DNA from: Hominenteromicrobium sp964531265 | Lineage (GTDB): Bacteria; Bacillota; Clostridia; Oscillospirales; Acutalibacteraceae | Assembly (NCBI GenBank): GCA_964531265.1 | Contig: CAZHDW010000002.1 | Span: 1-64,000 of the forward strand | Direction of reading: 5' to 3' | DNA: 64,000 nucleotides | In this document: positions 1 through 8,485 of the stretch, in pieces | Position numbering within the stretch: the first letter of the stretch is position 1 | Layout: each line of letters begins with the position of its first letter | Notes under the pieces: generated by a model | Database searches by the model: none | What the model saw: the letters and a program-made list of their open reading frames with translations, nothing else | What the model was told of the DNA's origin: nothing | Translations under genes and position numbers: made by a program

Positions 1-720
1 GGAACCGATGAGCTTACCGTTGAGCTCCGGGATAACAAGGCCGATAGCCTTAGCAGCGCCTGTGGAGTTCGGAACGATGTTAGCAGCGCCAGCACGTGCA
101 CGGCGGAGATCGCCCTTTCTGTGCGGACCGTCAAGGATCATCTGATCGCCTGTGTAAGCATGGATTGTGCTCATGATGCCGCTCTGGATCGGAGCGTAGT
201 CGTTCAGAGCCTTAGCCATCGGAGCCAGGCAGTTTGTTGTGCAGGAAGCAGCGGAGATGATTGTATCCTCAGCTGTCAGTGTGTTCTCGTTAACACTGTA
301 AACGATTGTCGGGAGGTCGTTGCCTGCCGGAGCAGAAATAACAACCTTCTTAGCACCTGCATCGATGTGAGCCTGTGCCTTCTCCTTGGAGCAGTAGAAG
401 CCTGTGCACTCGAGAACAACGTCAACGCCGATCTCGCCCCACGGGAGCTCTGCAGCCTTAGCCATAGCATAGATCTTAAGAGTCTTGCCGTCAACTGTGA
501 TTGTGCCAGCCTCGTCGTCAGCCTCTACAGTGTGGAGACCTTCGCCGATCTTACCGCAGTAACCACCCTGAGCGGTATCGTACTTGAGCAGGTGAGCGAG
601 CATGGACGGCTTTGTCAGGTCGTTGATAGCAACGATCTCATAGCCTTCAGCACCGAACATCTGACGGAATGCCAGACGGCCGATACGACCAAAACCATTA
701 ATTGCAACTTTTACGGACAT
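1..720 (-). CDS. gap: Glyceraldehyde-3-phosphate dehydrogenase, type I (5' part, runs off left edge)
   Basis: Glycolytic enzyme that oxidises glyceraldehyde-3-phosphate to 1,3-bisphosphoglycerate with NAD(P) and phosphate in the cytosol. The 240 codons present start MSVKVAINGFGRIGR, so the Rossmann GxGxxG lies at residues 9-14. The catalytic motif SCTTNC places the active-site cysteine at residue 160. About 95 residues of the C-terminal part are missing beyond the window edge. The start is fixed by an AGGAGG ribosome site just upstream (complement of 731-735) and by the invariant N-terminus. It is transcribed from its own promoter at 765-793. Identity is near certain; NAD versus NADP preference cannot be read from this part. 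Confidence 0.97.
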   Translation of the reverse strand, partial: MSVKVAINGFGRIGRLAFRQMFGAEGYEIVAINDLTKPSMLAHLLKYDTAQGGYCGKIGEGLHTVEADDEAGTITVDGKTLKIYAMAKAAELPWGEIGVDVVLECTGFYCSKEKAQAHIDAGAKKVVISAPAGNDLPTIVYSVNENTLTAEDTIISAASCTTNCLAPMAKALNDYAPIQSGIMSTIHAYTGDQMILDGPHRKGDLRRARAGAANIVPNSTGAAKAIGLVIPELNGKLIGS

Positions 721-764
721 GATTATTTACCTCCTGATATTTAGATGCATAATCTGCTTTTACT

Positions 765-793
765 ATTTTATAGCATTCCGCAGAATATTACAA
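765..793 (-). promoter_or_regulatory. Promoter of gap
   Basis: On the minus strand TTGTAA (788-793) is followed after 17 bases by TAAAAT (765-770), about 45 bases before the gap start codon. This is a sigma-A type promoter in a short AT-rich gap, inferred from consensus only. Confidence 0.55.
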
Positions 794-830
794 GTCCTTG
801 TTAACAAAATCACAAACATTTTTGGGAAAA

Positions 831-1760
831 TCAGTTATTTTTATTATTCGAAACCGGGATTTGCGCGGTTTTTCGTTCAGAACGCACAGGATTCTGAAAT
901 GACGGAGCAAAAAGTGCAGGGCTTCTGAGACATATCAGCAGCGCCGATGCATGTGCGGAAAGTGCCAGCATGACAAGCTGAACAACATACGGCATTTCCG
1001 CCGCATATCCTCTGCCAAACAGTATCAGCACGGTATTCGATATAACATAGGTGAACCAGAAGATCACCGCAGGCAGTCCGAAAATGAACAGATAGCGTGA
1101 ATCCTTTCTGCCACCCATGCCGGTTATCAGCTTGCATTCGGACAGGAGGAACATGAGCATCAGAGCGCCGCCACCCACCGTGAAGAGATTCTCCTGTGTT
1201 GTGGCTGTTGCGGAATACGTCATAAAGGTCAATACCATGTAATAAAGACCCCATATAATGCCGATCATCCATACCGCCCCGAGATTTCCCGGGAGATGCC
1301 TGCCCCTTAGCAAGCAGACAGCCGTTATAAGCGCCGCGATTCCGAACAGCACGGAGAGCACAGCAAGCGGAACATGTGCCATGATATGCGTGGGCTCAAT
1401 GCTGTAGGTCACACCGAACTGTAAATAATTGTATGCATCCATAAGTAGAGTAGCTCCGCTGTATAACAGAAAAAGCGACACAAAAAGAGCGGTTATGCCG
1501 GCGCCCCAGCTCCTGCTTCTCTGCATGATGCCGCATGTGCCCTTATCCATACCACACAACACGGCACACGCTATGCCCGATGCCATAACTATGCCGCAGT
1601 ACAGTGCAGTGAACACGCCGCTGTCCGTGACAAAGCCCGTCTCGTAGTCAAAATAGAACAGCATCTGTATGCAACGAAGCACGGATGCCGCCGCAGTACC
1701 GATACCGGCGATAATAAAAGCTGTTTTGATCTTCATATTATTAATAAACCATATCTTCAC
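831..1760 (-). CDS. Polytopic membrane protein of unknown function
   Basis: I do not recognise this family. The 309-residue product is mostly hydrophobic, with about eight stretches that could span the membrane (for example residues 11-29, 47-66 and 84-105) and short polar loops. It has no signal peptide and no enzymatic motif I can name. A GTG start at 1760 follows AAAGGA at a rather long distance; the alternative ATG at 1736 has no ribosome site. It is monocistronic, lying between the gap promoter and the divergent MarR/ABC operon. A likely promoter on the minus strand ends in TATACT at 1806-1811. Confidence 0.7.
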   Translation of the reverse strand: MKIWFINNMKIKTAFIIAGIGTAAASVLRCIQMLFYFDYETGFVTDSGVFTALYCGIVMASGIACAVLCGMDKGTCGIMQRSRSWGAGITALFVSLFLLYSGATLLMDAYNYLQFGVTYSIEPTHIMAHVPLAVLSVLFGIAALITAVCLLRGRHLPGNLGAVWMIGIIWGLYYMVLTFMTYSATATTQENLFTVGGGALMLMFLLSECKLITGMGGRKDSRYLFIFGLPAVIFWFTYVISNTVLILFGRGYAAEMPYVVQLVMLALSAHASALLICLRSPALFAPSFQNPVRSERKTAQIPVSNNKNN

Positions 1761-1922
1761 GAGGAAGATGATCCTTTCAAGGTCATTTGCAGTGATTGCA
1801 TTTTAAGTATACTAAATTGTATCACATTCCAAACGATAATGGAACACCGCAACAAAATAAAATTATAATAATCACTTGCGCTTTTTACATAAATATCTTT
1901 TCATATCTTTTGTTTTTGAGTA

Positions 1923-1951
1923 TTGACATGACTATAACTATACATTATAAT
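1923..1951 (+). promoter_or_regulatory. Promoter of the MarR/ABC exporter operon
   Basis: Consensus TTGACA (1923-1928), a 17-base spacer and TATAAT (1946-1951). It is a strong sigma-A promoter about 85 bases upstream of the marR-type gene. Confidence 0.85.
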
Positions 1952-1960
1952 TAACCCGAA

Positions 1961-1988
1961 GGAAACAATTAAGCGCATAATTGTTCCC
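1961..1988. promoter_or_regulatory. Inverted repeat, candidate MarR operator
   Basis: Perfect 8-base arms AACAATTA (1964-1971) and TAATTGTT (1978-1985) are separated by 6 bases, with further GG/CC pairing at the outer ends. The repeat lies just downstream of the -10 box, where a bound regulator would block transcription. MarR proteins bind such AT-rich palindromes; autoregulation of the next gene is inferred. Confidence 0.7.
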
Positions 1989-2037
1989 CACGGCATATTT
2001 TAAACACTTAACAATCTTAATAAAAAGGAGGATAATT

Positions 2038-2499
2038 ATGGCGAAAGAAAACGAACAAGTCGGTCATTCTCTTCAAGTCCTTAATCAGACGATGCGCAAG
2101 TATATAGATATATTTACGCACAAGCTCGAAAATGATGAACTGCTCGGCACGTCACCGTGGGTACTTCACTTTATTGCCGAAAACAGCGATCATCCTGTTT
2201 ATGTGCGCGATATCGAGAAGCATTTCAATTATACGCGTTCTTCTTCTTCTAAGATCATAGACATGCTTGCACGTAAAGGCTATGTGGAAAGATTTCCGGG
2301 CGAAACGGATGGCAGACTGCGCCGTCTCGTCCTTACTCCGAAGGCTGAAGCCATGCTGGACACAATACACAAGGATCATGAGCTTTTCGAGACGGAGCTT
2401 CTCAGTGGCTTTACTGCAAACGAAATCAGAACCGTTCAACTGTTTCTCGGCAGAATGAACATGAATTTGGACATCGCTATTGAGCGACAAAAAATGTAA
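2038..2499 (+). CDS. MarR-family transcriptional regulator
   Basis: A 153-residue winged-helix regulator. The core around residues 55-105 contains the typical recognition-helix pattern (RSSSSKIIDMLARKGYVER) followed by the wing arginines in DGRLRRLVLT. The ATG at 2038 is preceded by AAGGAGG at good spacing; an upstream TTG extension has no ribosome site. The gene ends 14 bases before an ABC exporter pair and is co-transcribed with it, which is the usual arrangement for MarR repressors that control drug or lipid exporters and their own operon. A palindrome next to the promoter is the likely operator. The inducing ligand is unknown. Confidence 0.92.
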   Translation: MAKENEQVGHSLQVLNQTMRKYIDIFTHKLENDELLGTSPWVLHFIAENSDHPVYVRDIEKHFNYTRSSSSKIIDMLARKGYVERFPGETDGRLRRLVLTPKAEAMLDTIHKDHELFETELLSGFTANEIRTVQLFLGRMNMNLDIAIERQKM

Positions 2500-2513
2500 A
2501 AGGAGGGTCTCTC

Positions 2514-4256
2514 TTGATTAAAAAACTCGCAAAGAGTATACGAGATCAGAAAATGAACTCCATCCTTGCCATGGTCACCATAACCGGTGAGGTCGTTATG
2601 GAAGTCATTATCCCGCTGATAATGGCCAATATGATCGACTTTGGTATTGACGAAGGCAATATGAACATGATTCTTAAGATGGGTGTTCTTTTGATATTCG
2701 CTGCTCTCGGACAGCTTTTCTTCGGTGTTATTTCCGGCCGCTTTGCAGCTATTGCTTCAACCGGATTTGCACGTAACCTGCGCCATGATATGTTCCATAA
2801 GGTGCAGAAATACTCTTTCTCCAACATCGACAAATTCTCAACAGCAAGTATCGTTACACGTCTTACAACCGACGTAACACACCTGCAGAACACATATCAG
2901 ATGATAATCCGCATGGCTGTTCGCAGCCCGTTGATGTCCATCTTTGCACTCATCGCTTCCATGACCATCGACGTAAAGCTTTCTCTGATATTCCTCATCT
3001 TCATTCCGATACTCGTGGGCGGCCTTTACTTGATAATGACCAAGACCCACCCGATCTTCTCAAGAGTATTTAAGAAAACCGACCGTCTTAACAACGTTGT
3101 TCAGGAAAACCTACACGGTGTTCGTGTTGTTAAATCCTTCGTTCGTCAGGACTTTGAAGAGCAGAAATTCACTTCCGCTTCAAAGGACATCAGCGAGGAC
3201 TTCATCAAGGCTGAACGCCAGCTTGCATGGAACAGCCCGCTCATGCAGCTATGCATGTACGGCACAACACTGCTCCTCTCCTGGTTCGGCGCACGCGCTA
3301 TCGTAGCTTGCGGCGGCGATGCTGCACTCGGCCTGACCACCGGTGAGCTCCTCAGCCTTATTTCCTACGCATCCCAGATTCTCGGCAGCCTCATGGGTCT
3401 GTCCATGATCTTCGTCAACGTCACAATGTCCCGTGCAGCAGGCCAGCGTATCGTTGAGATTCTCGACGAGGTTCCTGATATCAGCACTCCGGCAAACGCA
3501 AAGACAGTTGTTGCTGACGGCAGCATCGATTTTGAGAACGTAGAATTCAGCTATCATCGTCATTCAGACAAGCCCGTTCTTGACAATGTGAACATTCACA
3601 TTCCGTCCGGTGCAACAGTCGGTATTCTCGGCGGCACAGGCTCCTCCAAGTCCAGCCTTGTTCAGCTCATTCCGCGTCTGTATGACGTCAATAAGGGCAG
3701 CATAAAGGTTGGCGGCGTCGATGTTCGCGAGTACGATCTTGACGCTCTGCGTGACGAGGTCTCCATGGTTCTTCAGAAGAACGTTCTGTTCTCCGGCACT
3801 ATCAAGGATAACCTGCGCTGGGGTAACGAAAACGCTACCGATGAAGAGATGATACATGCATGTAAGCTCGCTCAGGCCGATGACTTTATCTCTTCCTTCC
3901 CGGAAGGATATGATACATACATCGAACAGGGCGGCACCAACGTTTCCGGCGGTCAGAAGCAGCGTCTGTGCATAGCACGTGCACTGCTCAAAAAGCCGAA
4001 GATACTGATTCTGGACGACTCCACAAGTGCTGTTGATACGCGTACCGATGCTCTGATACGTGCAGCCTTTGCAAAGGAGATCCCGAACACAACAAAGATA
4101 ATCATCGCACAGCGCATCGCGTCCGTACAAGAATCCGACATCATCATCGTTCTGGATGACGGTAAGGTAACAGCCTGCGGCACACATGATGAGCTACTTA
4201 AGACCAGCGATATCTATCGCGAGGTCTATGAATCTCAGACGAAAGGAGACGAATAA
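2514..4256 (+). CDS. ABC exporter half-transporter with degenerate ATPase site (heterodimer subunit A)
   Basis: A 580-residue fusion of a six-helix membrane domain (about 1-310) and a nucleotide-binding domain. The Walker A motif is GGTGSSKSS (373-381) and the signature VSGGQ (477-481) is intact. The Walker B ends in D501-D502, so the catalytic glutamate is an aspartate, and the switch histidine is Q533. These changes mark the non-catalytic subunit of heterodimeric exporters such as TM287/288 or BmrCD. The TTG start at 2514 follows an AGGAGG site 8 bases upstream. The next gene starts 2 bases after its stop and supplies the consensus half. Substrate unknown; multidrug or lipid export is likely. 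Confidence 0.95.
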   Translation: MIKKLAKSIRDQKMNSILAMVTITGEVVMEVIIPLIMANMIDFGIDEGNMNMILKMGVLLIFAALGQLFFGVISGRFAAIASTGFARNLRHDMFHKVQKYSFSNIDKFSTASIVTRLTTDVTHLQNTYQMIIRMAVRSPLMSIFALIASMTIDVKLSLIFLIFIPILVGGLYLIMTKTHPIFSRVFKKTDRLNNVVQENLHGVRVVKSFVRQDFEEQKFTSASKDISEDFIKAERQLAWNSPLMQLCMYGTTLLLSWFGARAIVACGGDAALGLTTGELLSLISYASQILGSLMGLSMIFVNVTMSRAAGQRIVEILDEVPDISTPANAKTVVADGSIDFENVEFSYHRHSDKPVLDNVNIHIPSGATVGILGGTGSSKSSLVQLIPRLYDVNKGSIKVGGVDVREYDLDALRDEVSMVLQKNVLFSGTIKDNLRWGNENATDEEMIHACKLAQADDFISSFPEGYDTYIEQGGTNVSGGQKQRLCIARALLKKPKILILDDSTSAVDTRTDALIRAAFAKEIPNTTKIIIAQRIASVQESDIIIVLDDGKVTACGTHDELLKTSDIYREVYESQTKGDE

Positions 4257-4258
4257 AG

Positions 4259-6304
4259 ATGGCTGAACGTCCCAATTTACCGAAGAATGCTCCTCCCATG
4301 CCCAACGGCCCCCAGAAGGGCGGTAAGGATGGGAAGCAGACCACTGCTCAGGACCTGATGCGTGCAGGCCAGGGAAGACCGCACAGAGGCCCGGGCGGCC
4401 CGAAGCTTTCCCTTAAGGACAGCATGAAGATGATGGATAAGAAGACACTTCTGCGTCTTCTCTCCTACCTCAAGCCCTTCCGTCTGCATTTGCTCCTTGT
4501 GCTCGTATGCATCGGACTCAGCGCATTCGCAAGCGTGCAGTCCTCACTGTTCCTGCGTACACTCATTGATGACCATATTGCTCCGCTGCTGCTTGAAGCA
4601 GAGCCGGACTTCAGTGGCCTTTTCCTCGCCCTTGCAAAAATGGCAGTTATCTACATGGTAGGCGCTTTTGCGGCGATGTTCCAGAGCCGTATAATGGCCT
4701 CCGTGTCACAGAACACACTTAAAAACATCCGTGATGAGATGTTTGCACACATGCAGACACTTCCCATCAAGTACTTTGATACGCACACACACGGCGATAT
4801 CATGAGCCATTACACCAACGATACCGATACACTCCGTATGATGATCGGCATGAGCCTGCCCCAGGTCGTATCCTCTATATTCACAGTTGTATCTGTATTC
4901 TTCTCCATGCTGGCTCTCAGCGTTTGGCTCACTATCTTCATCGTTGTATTCCTCTTTGTCCTCTTCAAGATAACCGGTGGCCTCACAGCTAAGAGCGGAC
5001 ACTATTTCGTTCGTCAGCAGAGCTCACTGGGCAGCGTAAACGGCTACATCGAAGAGATGATAAACGGCCAGAAGGTCGTCAAGGTCTTCTGCCACGAGGA
5101 GCAGACCAAGGACGAATTCGACCGCCGCAACGACGAGCTGTTTGAGAACGGCTCCGAGGCTAACAAGTTCGCAAACATCCTCGGCCCGGTCAACAACGCA
5201 CTCGGATATTTCCTGTATGTTGCTATCGCAATACTCGGCGGCCTCATGGTTCTCACCGGTATACCGAACCTCACCATCACAGGCATGGGCGCACTCACAC
5301 TGGGTGCCACAGCCTCCTTCCTACAGCTTTCAAGAAGCTTCGTCATGCCTATCAGCCAGGTAACACAACAGATTTCCTCCATCGTTATGGCTATGGCCGG
5401 TGCATCCCGTATTTTTGCACTGCTTGATGAGCCGAGCGAGACCGACGAGGGCTATGTAACTCTGGTGAACGCAGAGCACCGCAACGGTCAGCTCGTTGAG
5501 AGCGACAAGCGTACCGGCACATGGGCATGGAAGCATCCGCACAGCGACGGAACAACTACCTACACAGAGCTCAAGGGCGATATCTCCCTTAACGACGTGG
5601 ACTTCGGCTATGTTCCGGATAAGATCGTTCTGCACGATATTTCCCTCTATGCTAAGCCCGGCCAGAAGATCGCCTTTGTCGGCGCTACGGGCGCAGGTAA
5701 GACGACCATCACAAACCTTATCAACCGCTTCTATGACATAGCCGACGGTAAGATCCGTTATGACGGCATCAATATCAACAAGATAAAGAAGCCGGATCTG
5801 CGTCGTTCACTCGGCGTTGTTCTTCAGGATGTTAACCTGTTCACAGGCACTGTTATGGAGAATATCCGCTACGGTAAGCTGGATGCCACAGATGAGGAGT
5901 GCATTGCCGCTGCAAAGCTTGCAAATGCTGATGGCTTCATCCGTATGCTCCCCGAGGGCTATAACACGGTTCTTGAGGGTGACGGCAGCGGACTTTCACA
6001 GGGCCAGCGCCAGTTGATCTCCATCGCACGTGCTGCGGTTGCCGATCCCCCGGTAATGATCCTCGATGAGGCTACCTCCTCTATCGATACCAGAACCGAA
6101 TCCATTGTAGCAAGCGGCATGGATGCTTTGATGAAGGGCCGCACGGTATTCGTCATCGCTCACCGCCTCTCAACGGTTATGAACTCCGATGTTATCATGG
6201 TTCTCGACCACGGTAATATTATTGAGCGCGGCAGCCATGATGAGCTCATTGCACAGCGCGGCACCTATTACCGCCTGTACACCGGCGCATTCGAGCTGGA
6301 ATAA
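4259..6304 (+). CDS. ABC exporter half-transporter with catalytic site (heterodimer subunit B)
   Basis: A 681-residue type IV exporter subunit. A proline- and glycine-rich N-terminal extension of about 60 residues precedes the membrane domain. The nucleotide-binding domain has Walker A GATGAGKTT (475-483), Walker B with D603-E604 and switch H635, all consensus, while its signature is the degenerate LSQGQ (579-583). Together with the canonical signature of the upstream partner this gives one working and one degenerate ATP site, as in other heterodimeric exporters. A polar insertion near residues 395-430 separates the membrane and ATPase domains. The operon ends in the perfect hairpin at 6324-6353. 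Confidence 0.95.
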   Translation: MAERPNLPKNAPPMPNGPQKGGKDGKQTTAQDLMRAGQGRPHRGPGGPKLSLKDSMKMMDKKTLLRLLSYLKPFRLHLLLVLVCIGLSAFASVQSSLFLRTLIDDHIAPLLLEAEPDFSGLFLALAKMAVIYMVGAFAAMFQSRIMASVSQNTLKNIRDEMFAHMQTLPIKYFDTHTHGDIMSHYTNDTDTLRMMIGMSLPQVVSSIFTVVSVFFSMLALSVWLTIFIVVFLFVLFKITGGLTAKSGHYFVRQQSSLGSVNGYIEEMINGQKVVKVFCHEEQTKDEFDRRNDELFENGSEANKFANILGPVNNALGYFLYVAIAILGGLMVLTGIPNLTITGMGALTLGATASFLQLSRSFVMPISQVTQQISSIVMAMAGASRIFALLDEPSETDEGYVTLVNAEHRNGQLVESDKRTGTWAWKHPHSDGTTTYTELKGDISLNDVDFGYVPDKIVLHDISLYAKPGQKIAFVGATGAGKTTITNLINRFYDIADGKIRYDGININKIKKPDLRRSLGVVLQDVNLFTGTVMENIRYGKLDATDEECIAAAKLANADGFIRMLPEGYNTVLEGDGSGLSQGQRQLISIARAAVADPPVMILDEATSSIDTRTESIVASGMDALMKGRTVFVIAHRLSTVMNSDVIMVLDHGNIIERGSHDELIAQRGTYYRLYTGAFELE

Positions 6305-6323
6305 TTTAAAATCGTTACTATTA

Positions 6324-6360
6324 AGCTGCACGGTAAAATTTTACCGTGCAGCTGCTTTTA
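6324..6360 (+). terminator. Intrinsic terminator after the ABC exporter operon
   Basis: A perfect palindrome with 15-base arms (6324-6338 and 6339-6353) is followed by GCTTTTA. It sits 20 bases after the exporter stop codon. Confidence 0.8.
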
Positions 6361-6364
6361 TCTC

Positions 6365-6395
6365 TTGACATAGAGTGCACTCCATGTGTTAGCAT
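6365..6395 (+). promoter_or_regulatory. MerR-type promoter/operator of the aldo/keto reductase gene
   Basis: TTGACA (6365-6370) and TAGCAT (6390-6395) are 19 bases apart, longer than the 17-base optimum. A 20-base palindrome with one mismatch (ACATAGAGTG at 6368-6377 against CACTCCATGT at 6378-6387) fills the spacer. Long spacers with a central dyad are the hallmark of promoters activated by MerR-family proteins, which untwist the DNA; AdhR-type regulators of aldehyde-stress genes use similar sites. No merR gene lies nearby. Confidence 0.75.
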
Positions 6396-6428
6396 AATAT
6401 CAAAGCTATTGAAAGGCAGGTCACACCT

Positions 6429-7412
6429 ATGCAAACAAGGATACTCGGCAATGGCGTTGAGGTCTCGGCAGTCGGCCTCGGCTGCATGGGACTCAGTCAC
6501 GCATTCGGCACACCTCTCGGAAAAGATGATGCGGCCGACAAGGTTCGTCAGGCATATGAAATGGGATACACCTTCTTTGATACCGCAGAGTGCTACACCG
6601 GAACAAATCCCGACGGCACGACCGCTTATAACGAGGAAGCTGTCGGACTCGGTATTAAGAACTTCCGCGAAAAGATAGTTCTTGCGACAAAGTGCGGAGT
6701 TATCCATTCATATTCCGGGCTCACAATGGATTCCCGTCCGGAAACTATCCGCAAATCGGTCGAGGGCAGTCTCAGACGTCTCGGCACGGATTATATCGAT
6801 CTCTACTACCAGCATCGTCTTGACCCGAAGGTAGAGCCGGAGGCCGTGGCTGAAACTATGGCAAAGCTCAAGGATGAGGGCAAAATACGCGCATGGGGTA
6901 TCTCCTGCCCCACCGAGGAATATCTTCGCCGCGCCCACGCTGTTTTCCCCGTGACCGCTGTACAGAACATGTACAACATGATAGACAAGGCGACGGAGGA
7001 GCTTTTCCCGACCTTTGTTGAGCTTGGAATAACGCTTGTGGCATATACGCCGCTTGCAAAGGGCTTCCTTTCAGGAACATATGCAGAGCGCCCCACCTTT
7101 GACCACCCTGAGGATAATCGCTCCGGTCGCTTCCAGTTCTCCGAGGAGGGTTTCCAGTACTATCAGAGCGCTCTTGATCTCATCCGCGAAACAGCGGAGC
7201 GCAAAAACGCGACCATGGCACAGATATCCCTTGCATGGATGCTGAACAAAAAGCCCTGGATAGTCCCCATTCCCGGAACACGCACCCCGGCACGTATGCA
7301 GGAAAACCTCGACGCATCCGATATCGTACTCACCGCAAAGGAGCTTTCCGATATCGATGAGGCACTCGCAAGGCTTGCTCTGGTGGACAGCACGTCAAAG
7401 CGTATTTCATAA
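6429..7412 (+). CDS. Aldo/keto reductase
   Basis: A 327-residue NADPH-dependent oxidoreductase of the AKR superfamily, group of YhdN/Tas-like proteins. It begins QTRILGNGVEVSAVGLGCMGLSH, carries the catalytic tyrosine in FFDTAECYTG, the lysine in VLATKCG and the histidine in YYQHRLD, and a C-terminal cofactor segment IPGTRTPARMQEN. These enzymes reduce aldehydes such as methylglyoxal or other reactive carbonyls. The ATG at 6429 follows AGGCAGG. The gene has its own MerR-style promoter and a downstream terminator, so it is a single-gene unit, probably induced by aldehyde or electrophile stress. Confidence 0.93.
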   Translation: MQTRILGNGVEVSAVGLGCMGLSHAFGTPLGKDDAADKVRQAYEMGYTFFDTAECYTGTNPDGTTAYNEEAVGLGIKNFREKIVLATKCGVIHSYSGLTMDSRPETIRKSVEGSLRRLGTDYIDLYYQHRLDPKVEPEAVAETMAKLKDEGKIRAWGISCPTEEYLRRAHAVFPVTAVQNMYNMIDKATEELFPTFVELGITLVAYTPLAKGFLSGTYAERPTFDHPEDNRSGRFQFSEEGFQYYQSALDLIRETAERKNATMAQISLAWMLNKKPWIVPIPGTRTPARMQENLDASDIVLTAKELSDIDEALARLALVDSTSKRIS

Positions 7413-7438
7413 ATTTCGAATTGATACGATAGATAACA

Positions 7439-7473
7439 AGACCGCCCGGACGAAAATGTTCGGGCGGTCTTTT
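7439..7473 (+). terminator. Intrinsic terminator after the aldo/keto reductase gene
   Basis: A 12-base GC-rich stem (7439-7450 with 7459-7470, one G-U pair), an 8-base loop and a TTTT tail. Confidence 0.88.
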
Positions 7474-7559
7474 CAGACGATAGACTTCTTCATATCTTTC
7501 TGTTATAATTTATTTGGAAAAGCACCGAAAAAAACGGAATTTGTAATGGAGGTATTCAC

Positions 7560-7709
7560 ATGAAAGGAATCAGGCTTGAGTTAGTCGGTATTGCAGCGAT
7601 ACTTTTGGGAATTACTTTGACAACAAACAATTTCTTCGGATATGTTCTCGGTATTCTTGGATTTGGAATTACTGTAGCCGGCTGTTTTCTAAAAGATAAG
7701 GACAGATAA
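7560..7709 (+). CDS. Small membrane protein, 49 residues
   Basis: An unrecognised short ORF beginning MKGIRLELVGIAAILLGITL. It has two hydrophobic stretches (about 6-21 and 26-43) separated by TTNNFFG, and ends in the charged tail KDKDR, so it is a likely two-helix membrane protein. The ATG at 7560 has the ribosome site TGGAGG at good spacing, and a TATAAT box lies at 7504-7509 behind the previous terminator. It is first of three small membrane-protein genes on the same strand. The start signals and amino-acid composition support a real gene; function is unknown. Confidence 0.65.
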   Translation: MKGIRLELVGIAAILLGITLTTNNFFGYVLGILGFGITVAGCFLKDKDR

Positions 7710-7803
7710 CTTCCGATTTGACAACGGAACGTGGGTGTATGAAAAAGCGCATGGCATCAAAACACAGAACCGCAAATGATTTATTCGGAAGGAGTTTGAG
7801 CGT

Positions 7804-7974
7804 ATGAAAAAAATCATGTTTGGAAACAGCTTAATGCTATTGGGTATTGCGATAATGATACTTGCGGGATTAAAGCTGATATATGTAGGCGCAATGTGGG
7901 CTTCGTTTATTTTGATTGCCGTAGGATTTATTATGGCTTTAGTTGACTTCTTCAGCAATGACAGTAAGTCCTAA
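7804..7974 (+). CDS. Small membrane protein, 56 residues
   Basis: An unrecognised short ORF beginning MKKIMFGNSLMLLGIAIMIL and ending in SNDSKS. Two hydrophobic segments (about 9-27 and 31-48) suggest a two-helix membrane protein related in layout, though not obviously in sequence, to its neighbour upstream. It starts with ATG at 7804 after GGAAGGAG. It is 94 bases from the previous small gene and 106 bases from the next. Its size and style resemble small hydrophobic proteins found in many Clostridia with no assigned role. Confidence 0.65.
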   Translation: MKKIMFGNSLMLLGIAIMILAGLKLIYVGAMWASFILIAVGFIMALVDFFSNDSKS

Positions 7975-8080
7975 TTCCTCTAACCGAATATTGAAAACCT
8001 GATCGTCCGCAAACACTTTTGATAAACCGTTCGCCACCTGCAAGTTTTAAATAGAAATCTCAGGTCGGAGGTAAAACAAT

Positions 8081-8308
8081 ATGTTAAAAAGAGTAAACCA
8101 AATACTGAACACAATTACCGGTGCTTTTATTGGTGTATTCATCGGACACGGAATATATATATTCTGGGACTTCAACAGTCACCCGGATTTATATGCTATG
8201 CAGTCAGCTCCGTGGTACACAAGCATTGTATTGTATGGAGTTATGATGGTAATTGTTGTGGCGATTGCCGTTGTCATCAAGCTGATAATCAAGAAGAAGA
8301 TACGATAA
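8081..8308 (+). CDS. Small membrane protein, 75 residues
   Basis: An unrecognised protein with two transmembrane stretches (about 10-30 and 47-69), an aromatic loop between them (FWDFNSHPDLYAMQSAPWY) and a lysine-rich C-terminus (KLIIKKKIR) that should face the cytosol. The ATG at 8081 follows CGGAGG. It is the last of three small membrane-protein genes and is followed by an imperfect terminator at 8335-8377. No function can be assigned. Confidence 0.7.
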   Translation: MLKRVNQILNTITGAFIGVFIGHGIYIFWDFNSHPDLYAMQSAPWYTSIVLYGVMMVIVVAIAVVIKLIIKKKIR

Positions 8309-8334
8309 ATATAACAACTGAATACCGAAAAACT

Positions 8335-8377
8335 GACCGCCAACCGATCGCAATGTGCGAAAAGTTGACGGTCTTTT
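8335..8377 (+). terminator. Probable terminator after the small membrane genes
   Basis: GACCGCCAAC (8335-8344) can pair with GTTGACGGTC (8364-8373) with one mismatch, followed by TTTT. Confidence 0.6.
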
Positions 8378-8396
8378 CTATCGCCTTAAAAGCAGA

Positions 8397-8430
8397 AATC
8401 ATCGGCGTGGAAATTGCCACACCGATGATT
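8397..8430 (-). terminator. Probable terminator of the SH3b lipoprotein gene
   Basis: A 14-base stem with one wobble (8397-8410 with 8417-8430). Read on the minus strand it is followed by TCTGCTTTT, about 55 bases after the lipoprotein stop codon. Confidence 0.55.
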
Positions 8431-8485
8431 GACTATTTTGTGAGCACCGGATCGATCTCCGGAGTCCTGTTTCGATTATTGTGCT

